In this document: positions 7,465-13,376 of the stretch, in pieces | Position numbering within the stretch: position 1 is the stretch's first letter | Layout: every line of letters starts with the position of its first letter | Notes under the pieces: model-generated | What the model was told of the DNA's origin: nothing | Database searches by the model: none | What the model saw: the letters and a program-made list of their open reading frames with translations, nothing else | Origin: Bacillota bacterium | GTDB lineage: Bacteria > Bacillota > Bacilli > Bacillales > Bacillaceae_J | Length of the DNA stretch: 13,376 nucleotides | NCBI GenBank assembly: GCA_023457235.1 | Contig: JAEWMK010000349.1 | Location: 1-13,376, forward strand | Reading direction: 5' to 3' | Made by a program: the position numbers and the translations under genes

Positions 7465-7498
7465 CATCATTAAAATTTTGATAATTCTATATTATTAT

Positions 7499-7527
7499 TT
7501 TACTTCCACGAACAATAAGAGTATAAT
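7499..7527 (+). promoter_or_regulatory. Sigma-A-type promoter of the tyrosine recombinase gene
   Basis: TTTACT (-35, 7499-7504) and a consensus TATAAT (-10, 7522-7527) are separated by exactly 17 bases. Transcription would start near 7534, leaving a short leader that carries the GGGGGG ribosome site before the TTG start at 7557. Confidence 0.7.
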
Positions 7528-7556
7528 GGGAATAGCCTGGTAATGGGGGGATCAAT

Positions 7557-8366
7557 TTGAATTCAGATGCTAGTCTATTTGATAGTTTTGAAGAATGGCT
7601 ATTTCATCAAGAGAAATCTCCTAATACAATTCATACTTACAAAAGTGCTATTCAAAAATTGAGTTATTGGTTGGAAGAAAGAAATTTAAGTTTAGGGAAG
7701 CTTAGTCGTAGCAGTATTCAAGATTATATGAATGAGCTTGAGGCAGAAGGAAAAAGTGCATCAACAATTGATAAAATATATGCAACTATTCGTGTATTTG
7801 CCCAGTTCCTGAACCATCCGGCAATTGCGGATAATATTAAACGCAAGGAAAAAGAGAAAAACATTTATCAAACTATCCCTGAGTTTTTAAAAGAAGATGA
7901 ACGGATAAAGCTTTTAAAAGATGTAGAAAAAGATAAAGATATTCGAAATACTTCAATCGTGAATATGCTTTTGTATACAGGAGTACGATTAACTGAATTA
8001 TGTAATTTAGATCGCAGTGATATTAATATAAATGGACAAATAGGAACAGTAACGATTACGAATCCCCAGGGGGATAAGAAACGAATAGTCCCGATTCCAA
8101 AGGATGCGCTGAAGGTATTGAAGAATTATTTGGAAACGTTACCGGAGGATTATGAAGGACCGTTATTTATTTCAAAACAGAATAATCGATTAACGACAAG
8201 ATCTATTCAATATATGTTAGAAAAATATGAAATTAATCCACATAAATTGCGTCATACATTTTGCAGGGATTTAATTGAAAAAGGGTTGGACATTGCAGTA
8301 GTGGCCCAGCTTGCTGGACATAATGATATTAATATAACAAAAAGATATCTAATAAATGTTGATTAA
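7557..8366 (+). CDS. Tyrosine recombinase/integrase, XerC/D-like, stand-alone
   Basis: This is a site-specific recombinase that cuts DNA through a 3'-phosphotyrosine. It has 269 residues, with TTG start 7557 preceded by GGGGGG; the next in-frame ATG lies inside the N-terminal domain. Residues 1 to about 90 form the SAM-like core-binding domain (SPNTIHTYKSAIQKL). The catalytic domain has the full set: Arg144 (TGVRLTEL), Lys174 in the beta hairpin, His229 and Arg232 (HKLRH), His255 (AGHNDI) and Tyr264 (KRYL). Only five residues follow the tyrosine, whereas XerC and XerD carry a further C-terminal helix that docks on the neighbouring subunit. The frame after the stop does not resemble that helix, so a simple nonsense mutation is not obvious. 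It has its own promoter and terminator and no adjacent phage or transposon genes. The target site is unknown. Confidence 0.9.
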   Translation: MNSDASLFDSFEEWLFHQEKSPNTIHTYKSAIQKLSYWLEERNLSLGKLSRSSIQDYMNELEAEGKSASTIDKIYATIRVFAQFLNHPAIADNIKRKEKEKNIYQTIPEFLKEDERIKLLKDVEKDKDIRNTSIVNMLLYTGVRLTELCNLDRSDININGQIGTVTITNPQGDKKRIVPIPKDALKVLKNYLETLPEDYEGPLFISKQNNRLTTRSIQYMLEKYEINPHKLRHTFCRDLIEKGLDIAVVAQLAGHNDINITKRYLINVD

Positions 8367-8401
8367 TTTTTATTATTAGCGATACACACGGTTACATTGT
8401 C

Positions 8402-8423
8402 TTATAATTTACGAATATTATAA
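8402..8423. repeat. AT-rich inverted repeat just after the recombinase gene
   Basis: TTATAAT (8402-8408) and ATTATAA (8417-8423) are perfect inverted copies with an 8-base centre, 35 bases after the recombinase stop. The shape is like a recombinase core site with two half-sites around a short spacer, but the base composition makes a chance palindrome quite possible. Confidence 0.25.
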
Positions 8424-8432
8424 TATTTTATG

Positions 8433-8466
8433 GCGTCTCCAATTTTCTAAATTGAGACGCTTTTTT
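8433..8466 (+). terminator. Rho-independent terminator after the recombinase gene
   Basis: GCGTCTC (8433-8439) pairs with GAGACGC (8454-8460). After a one-base bulge, AATTT pairs with AAATT around a TCT loop, and six T follow (8461-8466). This insulates the recombinase from the hydrolase gene. Confidence 0.9.
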
Positions 8467-8544
8467 GCTTGTTTTTAACTAATTTTTCTGAAAATATATT
8501 ATAATAATAAATATAAGAGATAAAAGCAGAAATGGTGAGCCATC

Positions 8545-9504
8545 ATGAGATCAATCCTTATTTTAACAAAAGATCAAAGAAGAGCCCTTTTATTAGACGT
8601 TTTAATAGTCTTTTTAGTATTAATTATTGTTGTAACCGGGGTATCGATATATGCAGGTTATAAGGTCATGAACCCCATGAAACTTGCCATCTTGCAGCTG
8701 CCTTCAAAATATGATTTAGAATATGAGAATATAACTTTTCCTAATATTTATGATGATGTCCGGTTAAAAGGTTGGTGGATACCAAGTACAAATCATGATT
8801 TTATTAGCCAGAAGGCAGTGATTTTTTCCCATAGCTATGGAGATAACAGAGAAAATATGCCGATTGATACGCTTAAACTTGCAAAAAGGTTTTCAACTGA
8901 AGGCTTTCATGTGTTTATGTATGATTTCCGCAATAGCGGTGAGTCCGAGAAAAGCTACACAACGATCGGAGCAAAAGAAAGAACGGATTTAATGTCAGCT
9001 ATTCAATATGTAAAAGAAACAAAAGGAATTCATAATATTGCCCTTATTGGTTGGTCAATGGGGGCAGCTACTTCGATCATAGTCGGAAGTGAGTCAGATG
9101 ATGTGAAAGCTGTTATTGCTGACAGCCCATTTGCAGACTTGGAGGAATACACGAAGAAAAACTTTACGTACTGGACAGGTCTTCCAAACCCGATTGGCAA
9201 GTATATGATCGATATTGCGGAAAATGTTTTTCTTGATTTAGATTTAAAAGAGGTTAAACCGTACGTTGCGGCTAAAGCCTATAAGGACAAGGGTCTAATG
9301 CTCATTCACAGCAAAAAGGACGGGGCTATTTCGTACAAAGAAAGTGAGCAAATCTATCATAATGCTCCTAACGCAGAATTATGGATTACAAAAAAAGGTG
9401 GACATATTCGAAATTACAAACATCAAAAGAAAGCTTATGAAGACCGAATTATTCACTTTATAGATAAGTATATAACAGATGATTATAAGTTTGACCGACT
9501 ATAA
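8545..9504 (+). CDS. Membrane-anchored alpha/beta hydrolase (serine aminopeptidase S33-like fold)
   Basis: This is a hydrolase of 319 residues with an uncleaved-looking N-terminal membrane span (about residues 17-40: LLDVLIVFLVLIIVVTGVS). The catalytic domain is probably outside the membrane. The triad is clear: Ser171 in GWSMG, Asp259 in HSKKDGA and His287 in KKGGHI. HSYGDNREN near residue 95 forms the oxyanion-side loop, and YDFRNSGES resembles the conserved DxRxxGxS strand of the superfamily. The general layout recalls B. subtilis YqkD-like hydrolases. The substrate could be an ester, amide or peptide and cannot be told from the sequence. A GGTGAG ribosome site precedes ATG 8545. The LysR gene begins 33 bases after its stop with no terminator between, so the two probably share a transcript. 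A TATAAT at 8500-8505 may be the -10 box, but no clear -35 is present. Confidence 0.88.
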   Translation: MRSILILTKDQRRALLLDVLIVFLVLIIVVTGVSIYAGYKVMNPMKLAILQLPSKYDLEYENITFPNIYDDVRLKGWWIPSTNHDFISQKAVIFSHSYGDNRENMPIDTLKLAKRFSTEGFHVFMYDFRNSGESEKSYTTIGAKERTDLMSAIQYVKETKGIHNIALIGWSMGAATSIIVGSESDDVKAVIADSPFADLEEYTKKNFTYWTGLPNPIGKYMIDIAENVFLDLDLKEVKPYVAAKAYKDKGLMLIHSKKDGAISYKESEQIYHNAPNAELWITKKGGHIRNYKHQKKAYEDRIIHFIDKYITDDYKFDRL

Positions 9505-9525
9505 GAGGGAATATGAATTCTAAAC

Positions 9526-9532
9526 GGGGTGA
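9526..9532 (+). promoter_or_regulatory. Ribosome binding site deciding the LysR start
   Basis: GGGGTGA lies 5 bases before TTG 9538. The alternative GTG at 9529 falls inside this site and has no well-spaced ribosome site of its own. The N-terminus from 9538, MDIRHLEYF, is the usual LysR beginning. Confidence 0.7.
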
Positions 9533-9537
9533 ATGAA

Positions 9538-10428
9538 TTGGATATTCGGCATTTAGAATACTTTGCTGAGGTAGCCAAACACTTAAGCTTTACAAAGGCA
9601 GCATCAACACTACATGTATCCCAGCCATCTTTAAGTAAGGCAATTCAAAATTTGGAAGGTGAGTTGGGGGTCCCTTTATTTTATCGTTCGCCAAAACAAC
9701 TTGAGCTGACAGATGCAGGGAAAGCTGTCTTAATTAATACAAAAAATGTTTTAGATGCCTTTCATAATTTGACATCGGAATTGAATAATATTGCTGAATT
9801 AAAGAAAGGCGAAGTTAAAATTGGGATTCCACCGATCATGGGAGCAGCTTTTTTCTCCACTTTAATCAGTCAATATAAAGAAACTTACCCTTTAATTGAC
9901 ATACATCTTACTGAAGTTGGTTCGAAGGTAATAAAAGAGGGAGTAGAGGATGGAAATTTAGATATTGGTTTAATTTGTAATATCCCGATTAAAAATGATA
10001 GCTTTGAAATTATTAAACTTTTAAAAGATCCGTTAATGGTCATCGTTCACAAAGAAAATCCGTTAGCCGCTAATCAAGTTATCAATTTTTCTCAGTTAGA
10101 AAACGAACCGTTTATCCTATATCGAAAAGATTTTTCACTTCATGATCGAATCCTAGATGTTTGTTTGAAAAATGAATTTACACCTAATGTTGTCTGTGAA
10201 ACTTCTCAGAAGGACTTTATTGTTGAGATGGTCGGAGCAAAACTCGGAATAGCATTGTTACCGAGCAAAATTTGTCAGGAATTAAAAAATGATATTATTG
10301 CCATACCTTTCGAACATCCGGAAATTAATTTAGAACTAGGAATGATTTGGAAGAAAAGTAAATATCAGTCCTTTGCTGTTCAAGAATTTATTGAGATGTC
10401 AAAAAAGTTTACGGACGATCTACATTAG
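9538..10428 (+). CDS. LysR-family transcriptional regulator, CidR (YwbI)-like
   Basis: This is a DNA-binding regulator of 296 residues from TTG 9538 (299 from GTG 9529). The N-terminal winged helix-turn-helix reads MDIRHLEYFAEVAKHLSFTK, then AASTLHVSQPSLSKAI and LFYRS. The effector domain starts near GEVKIGIPP and holds the second-lobe pattern ETSQKDFIVEMVGAKLGIALLP. As I recall the family, these stretches closely resemble B. subtilis CidR/YwbI, which responds to acetate and controls the cidAB holin/antiholin-like genes. No cidAB is present here, so the target is open. It follows the hydrolase gene in the same transcript and faces the malate synthase gene tail to tail. Control of its own operon or of acetate-linked genes is a guess. 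A strong terminator follows. Confidence 0.88.
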   Translation: MDIRHLEYFAEVAKHLSFTKAASTLHVSQPSLSKAIQNLEGELGVPLFYRSPKQLELTDAGKAVLINTKNVLDAFHNLTSELNNIAELKKGEVKIGIPPIMGAAFFSTLISQYKETYPLIDIHLTEVGSKVIKEGVEDGNLDIGLICNIPIKNDSFEIIKLLKDPLMVIVHKENPLAANQVINFSQLENEPFILYRKDFSLHDRILDVCLKNEFTPNVVCETSQKDFIVEMVGAKLGIALLPSKICQELKNDIIAIPFEHPEINLELGMIWKKSKYQSFAVQEFIEMSKKFTDDLH

Positions 10429-10431
10429 TTT

Positions 10432-10467
10432 GACATGAAGGCATTTAAATGCCCTCATGTCTTTTTT
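10432..10467 (+). terminator. Rho-independent terminator after the LysR gene
   Basis: GACATGA (10432-10438) pairs with TCATGTC (10455-10461). After one mismatch, GGCAT pairs with ATGCC around a TTAA-type loop, and six T follow. It lies 3 bases after the stop codon. Confidence 0.9.
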
Positions 10468-10483
10468 CAGTGTGAAAAAAATT

Positions 10484-10557
10484 GTCGGTTGGTATGCCTG
10501 AGCGAGCCTTTGCTCCCGCACTTGGAGCAACAGCGAAGTGAAGGTATGCCAATCGAC
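10484..10557. repeat. 74-base inverted-repeat element between lysR and glcB
   Basis: The outer arms are 10484-10498 (GTCGGTTGGTATGCC) and 10543-10557 (GGTATGCCAATCGAC). They pair over 15 positions, three of them G-U in plus-strand RNA. Inside, TTGCTCC (10510-10516) and GGAGCAA (10524-10530) form a perfect 7-base-pair hairpin. Read on the minus strand, the element follows the glcB stop by 21 bases and ends in AATTTTTTT, so it may also act as the glcB terminator. It looks like a mobile palindromic intergenic repeat or a structured RNA tail. Confidence 0.6.
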
Positions 10558-10578
10558 TATACTCATACTTGTTTTTAT

Positions 10579-12759
10579 TTAGTGTTTAACGGCAAATTTA
10601 GCTTTTGCCTCCGCACGTCTTTGATGTAGGATTGGCTCAGTGTAACCACTCGGTTGGTCATAGCCTTTAAAGATAAGGTCACAAGCAGCTTGGAAGCCTA
10701 CAGAGCTGTCATAATCCGGTGCCATTGGACGGTAAGCAGAATCACCTTCATTTTGCTCATCAACTACTTTGGCCATCCGCTTCAATGTTTCTTCTACCTG
10801 CTCCTTCGTACAAATCCCATGATGTAACCAGTTCGCAACATGTTGGCTGGAAATACGAAGTGTTGCTCTGTCTTCCATTAATCCGATATTGTTGATATCC
10901 GGTACTTTAGAGCAACCTACGCCTTGTTCAACCCAACGAATAACATAGCCGAGAATACCCTGGCAGTTGTTATCAAGCTCTTGTTGGATTTCCTCCGGTG
11001 ACCAGTTTGGATTTCCTGCGATCGGCAATTGTAGAATATCATCACGAAGATCTGTAATGTTTTTAGCAATTTCATTTTGAATATCAATTACATTTACTTG
11101 ATGATAATGCAGTGCATGTAGGGTGGCAGCCGTTGGTGATGGTACCCATGCTGTATTGCCGCCTGCTTTTAGATGGCCGATCTTTTGCTTTAGCATTTCG
11201 GCCATTAAATCTGGCATAGCCCACATCCCTTTACCGATTTGGGCGTGACCTTGAAGTCCACAAGTTAAGCCTACATTTACGTTAGATTTTTCATAAGAGC
11301 CAAGCCATGTAGCAGACTTCATATCACCTTTACGAATCATTGGGCCTGCTTCCATTGAAGTATGCATTTCATCACCAGTACGATCAAGGAACCCGGTATT
11401 AATGAATACAACTCGGTCTTTAACTTCATAAATGCAATTTTTCAAGTTCAATGAAGTACGGCGCTCTTCGTCCATAACACCGATTTTAATGGTGTTGCGT
11501 TCCAACTGAAGGATATCTTCAACACGTTCAAACAGCTTGTTGGCAAAGGCAACTTCCTCAGAACCGTGCATTTTTGGTTTAACGATATAGATGGAACCCT
11601 TTTGTGAATTTACATGTTTAGAATTTCCTATCAACTCATGTGTTGAAATTAAACTGCTAATTGCTGCATCTAAAATTCCTTCTGGAACTTCTTCACCATT
11701 TTGATCTAAAACAGTATTACTTGTCATCAAATGTCCTACATTACGGCAAAACATTAATGATCTTCCGGAAAGCGTAATCGTATCACCAGTTAGGGATGTA
11801 TAGGTGCGATCAGAATTCATGACACGTGTCATAGTTTTATTGCCTTTTTGGAAAGTTGCTGCAAGGTCACCTTTAATAAGACCTAACCAATTGCGATACA
11901 CGCCTACTTTATCTTCAGCGTCAACAGCTGCGATGGAATCTTCAAAATCCATAATCGTTGTCGTTGCAGCTTCCATAAGCACATCTTTTACGCCAGCTCT
12001 GTCGGTTTTACCGATAGAATGTTCCCGATCGATTTGAATTTCAAAATGAAGGCGGTTATTTTTAAATAAAATTGCAGAAGGGTTTTGTGCTTCACCTTGA
12101 TAGCCAATCACTTTTTCTTTGTCTTTAAGAGTTGTAGTTTCTCCGTTTGTAAGAAGTACATATAATTGATTATCTACAATCTGGTATGCCGCCGCTTCTT
12201 TATGAGATCCATTATTTAAAGGAATCGTTTGATCAAGGAAATCTTTAGCAAAATTAATAACAAGCTCACCACGTATAGGGTTATAAGCACCGCTTCTATC
12301 TGCTCCGTTTTCTTCGCTGATGGCATCCGTTCCATAAAGTGCATCATAAAGACTTCCCCAACGGGCATTGGCTGCGTTGATTGCATAGCGTGCATTATCG
12401 ACTGGCACTACAAGCTGTGGGCCGCCCTGGATCGCAATCTCATTATCTACATTTTGAGTAGCAATCTCGAAATCTTCTACATCTTGTTCAAGATAATTGA
12501 TTTCTTGTAAAAAGGATTTGTAGTTTTCAAATTCAAATGAATCCTTGTTTTTCAAATGCCATTCATTAATTCTTCTTTGCAGCTCGTCACGACGGGCTAA
12601 TAATGTCTTATTTTCGGGTGATAAATCTTTTATTAGTGATTCCAACCCATTCCAAAACTGGTCAGCGGTGACCCGTGTTCCCGGAAGGGCCTCCTGATTA
12701 ATAAAATCTTGAAGGATCGAAGCTACCTGCAAATTACCGATTTTTACATATTTAGTCAT
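10579..12759 (-). CDS. glcB: Malate synthase G
   Basis: This cytoplasmic enzyme condenses glyoxylate with acetyl-CoA to make malate, for the glyoxylate cycle or growth on glycolate. It has 726 residues, close to the 723 of E. coli GlcB, so it is full length and of the long monomeric G type. Seen in order: the coiled N-terminal segment, IMDFEDSIAAVDAEDK near the start of the barrel, GRSLMFCRNVGHLM with the active-site Arg (339), GVMDEERRTSLN with the magnesium Glu (about 431), NTGFLDRTGDEMH with the magnesium Asp (459), and LMEDRATLRISSQ with the catalytic Asp (630). These match E. coli Arg338, Glu427, Asp455 and Asp631. A strong AGGAGG site precedes the ATG. It is a single-gene unit facing the LysR gene. 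No isocitrate lyase or glycolate oxidase gene is in view, so the glyoxylate source is not shown. Confidence 0.96.
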   Translation of the reverse strand: MTKYVKIGNLQVASILQDFINQEALPGTRVTADQFWNGLESLIKDLSPENKTLLARRDELQRRINEWHLKNKDSFEFENYKSFLQEINYLEQDVEDFEIATQNVDNEIAIQGGPQLVVPVDNARYAINAANARWGSLYDALYGTDAISEENGADRSGAYNPIRGELVINFAKDFLDQTIPLNNGSHKEAAAYQIVDNQLYVLLTNGETTTLKDKEKVIGYQGEAQNPSAILFKNNRLHFEIQIDREHSIGKTDRAGVKDVLMEAATTTIMDFEDSIAAVDAEDKVGVYRNWLGLIKGDLAATFQKGNKTMTRVMNSDRTYTSLTGDTITLSGRSLMFCRNVGHLMTSNTVLDQNGEEVPEGILDAAISSLISTHELIGNSKHVNSQKGSIYIVKPKMHGSEEVAFANKLFERVEDILQLERNTIKIGVMDEERRTSLNLKNCIYEVKDRVVFINTGFLDRTGDEMHTSMEAGPMIRKGDMKSATWLGSYEKSNVNVGLTCGLQGHAQIGKGMWAMPDLMAEMLKQKIGHLKAGGNTAWVPSPTAATLHALHYHQVNVIDIQNEIAKNITDLRDDILQLPIAGNPNWSPEEIQQELDNNCQGILGYVIRWVEQGVGCSKVPDINNIGLMEDRATLRISSQHVANWLHHGICTKEQVEETLKRMAKVVDEQNEGDSAYRPMAPDYDSSVGFQAACDLIFKGYDQPSGYTEPILHQRRAEAKAKFAVKH

Positions 12760-12768
12760 TTTCTATTT

Positions 12769-12774
12769 CCTCCT
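12769..12774 (-). promoter_or_regulatory. Ribosome binding site of glcB
   Basis: On the minus strand this is AGGAGG, 9 bases before the ATG, which fixes the glcB start at 12759. Confidence 0.85.
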
Positions 12775-12855
12775 AAATTAAATCGTTTCTTAATAAGATA
12801 GTTCTCTCCTGAACATAAATGTATTTTCTAATCTCTATTTTTGTTTACTATTTTC

Positions 12856-12861
12856 ATTATA
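12856..12861 (-). promoter_or_regulatory. Candidate -10 box of glcB
   Basis: TATAAT on the minus strand, about 97 bases before the glcB ATG, with only a weak -35 (TTTCAA) 17 bases upstream. It lies inside a 14-base stretch that is identical to the one around the radical SAM -10 box. The leader would be about 90 bases, AT-rich, with a small GTTC/GAAC hairpin at 12801-12814. I see nothing else in 12775-12925. Confidence 0.45.
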
Positions 12862-12925
12862 AGAGTTTTCGACCTATTTTGAAAATATATAATTTGAATA
12901 ATGGGTATGCATTTATGTTATAAAC

Positions 12926-12957
12926 AAAAAAGAGACTGTCCACATGGAACAGCCCCT
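12926..12957 (-). terminator. Rho-independent terminator of the small membrane protein gene
   Basis: On the minus strand, AGGGGCTGTTCC and GGACAGTCTCT pair around ATGT with one bulge and two G-U pairs, and a T run follows (the A run at 12926-12931 on the plus strand). It lies 16 bases after the stop of the gene at 12974 and shields glcB from read-through. Confidence 0.8.
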
Positions 12958-12973
12958 AAAATATACAGAAATA

Positions 12974-13201
12974 TTAAAGTTCATGTTGTAAACCTGTATT
13001 ACCGCGCTTGGACAACCATTGTTTGATGTCTGTCAATACCGCGAACACCAATAATGAATTAATAACCCATACAGTTAAGAATTGTCCAATAGTACCAAGT
13101 CTGACCGCATTGTAGTCTTTAATGACCATAACAATATAAGCCTCAACTAAAATTAAACCTAACCCGAGTAATAAAGCAGTCCCAGCACGATACAAATCCA
13201 A
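12974..13201 (-). CDS. Small two-span membrane protein, unrecognised
   Basis: A 75-residue protein if translation begins at TTG 13201, where GGAAGGGAAG stands just upstream. An in-frame ATG at 13270 would add 23 residues, but the likely promoter (-10 TATAAT at 13239-13244) lies inside that extension, so the shorter form is preferred. The extension's run of four Ile is explained by the TATAAT repeats rather than by protein selection. Two hydrophobic segments (about residues 6-27 and 36-57) are joined by a short polar loop, KDYNAVRLG, and a basic, polar tail follows. I do not recognise the family and see no catalytic motif. It has its own promoter and terminator, so its role need not be tied to either neighbour. 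Confidence 0.7.
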   Translation of the reverse strand: MDLYRAGTALLLGLGLILVEAYIVMVIKDYNAVRLGTIGQFLTVWVINSLLVFAVLTDIKQWLSKRGNTGLQHEL

Positions 13202-13238
13202 ATACTTCCCTTCCGTTTCATTTTGTCTGAATATTATA

Positions 13239-13267
13239 ATTATAGCATCTCTGTGTCGATTTTTAAA
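13239..13267 (-). promoter_or_regulatory. Extended -10 promoter of the small membrane protein gene
   Basis: On the minus strand TTTAAA (13262-13267) and TATAAT (13239-13244) are 17 bases apart, and TGC directly precedes the -10 box, giving an extended -10 element. Transcription would begin near 13232, about 30 bases before TTG 13201. Confidence 0.6.
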
Positions 13268-13296
13268 CATCTTTGTGTCAAGTTTGGTTTTTTATT

Positions 13297-13376
13297 TTAG
13301 TCAATAACCTTAGTCCAAAGCTTGGCTTTATCGTAAATTTCAGGAAACTTTTGCTCCAGTTCATCGGCTGGAAGTG
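13297..13376 (-). CDS. C-terminal end of an unrecognised gene, cut by the window edge
   Basis: An open minus-strand frame enters from the window edge and ends at TAA 13297-13299. The 25 visible residues finish FPEIYDKAKLWTKVID, a soluble amphipathic helix-like tail with normal coding character. The other two frames are poorer candidates, one stopping early. It is too short to assign. The next gene's start is about 95 bases downstream, and no clear terminator lies between. Confidence 0.55.
   Translation of the reverse strand, partial: LPADELEQKFPEIYDKAKLWTKVID

Noticed and set aside
7465..7490. Terminator after the diguanylate cyclase gene
   Set aside because: Only a 4-base AT-rich stem is possible and there is no T run after it. 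Read-through into the recombinase gene cannot be excluded.
10435..10629. 64-codon plus-strand frame after the LysR gene
   Set aside because: It runs straight through the lysR terminator, the 74-base palindrome and the 3' end of glcB, with no ribosome site.
12229..12510. 93-codon plus-strand frame opposite glcB
   Set aside because: It is wholly antisense to a well-conserved part of malate synthase G, with no start signals.
12790..12816. Eight-codon leader peptide (MFRRELSY) before glcB on the minus strand
   Set aside because: It has no ribosome site, no run of regulatory codons and no paired attenuator and terminator after it; it is probably chance.
12845..12859. Catabolite-repression (cre) operator in the glcB promoter
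   Set aside because: TGAAAATAGTAAACA on the minus strand resembles a cre at its ends, but it is one base too long and lacks the central CG.
1..13376. CRISPR array, tRNA, rRNA, insertion sequence or prophage
   Set aside because: I found no regularly spaced repeats, cloverleaf, rRNA core sequence, transposase or phage structural gene on either strand.

Overview
The window looks like chromosomal DNA from an AT-rich, low-GC Gram-positive bacterium of the Bacillaceae (Bacillus, Neobacillus or a near relative). The evidence is the strong AGGAGG-type ribosome sites, the GTG/TTG starts, the sigma-A-like promoters, the hairpin-plus-T-run terminators, and proteins that read like Bacillus families. I see no rRNA, tRNA, CRISPR array, insertion sequence or prophage. 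No gene-free stretch exceeds about 215 bases.

Region 1 (1-3969, + strand) is a tightly overlapping four-gene operon for vitamin uptake. It holds the 3' part of an exported DUF4430 protein (a transcobalamin-like beta domain on a long disordered linker), an EcfT-type transmembrane subunit, one polypeptide carrying both ECF ATPase domains, and a membrane S component. The DUF4430 partner makes cobalamin or another corrinoid the best substrate guess. A two-sided hairpin near 4003-4049 separates this operon from the convergent next gene.

Region 2 (4077-7464) is a divergent pair. A radical SAM protein with a C-terminal SPASM-like cluster lies on the minus strand. A soluble four-PAS GGDEF diguanylate cyclase lies on the plus strand. 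The spacer between them holds two perfect short inverted repeats and a TATAAT box.

Region 3 (7499-10467, + strand) has a stand-alone tyrosine recombinase with its own promoter and terminator. It is followed by a two-gene unit: a membrane-anchored alpha/beta hydrolase and a CidR-like LysR regulator, which ends in a strong terminator.

Region 4 (10484-13376, minus strand) has malate synthase G (glcB), convergent with the LysR gene. A 74-base inverted-repeat element lies between the two. Upstream of glcB are a small two-span membrane protein, with its own promoter and terminator, and the last 25 codons of an unrecognised gene.

I did not find an obviously unprecedented multigene system. The points most worth a second look are the DUF4430/ECF capture-and-import operon, the radical SAM/diguanylate cyclase divergent control region, the recombinase that ends five residues after its catalytic tyrosine, and the inverted-repeat element before glcB. 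Several start codons are set downstream of the longest open frame because ribosome sites or promoters decide against the longer version.
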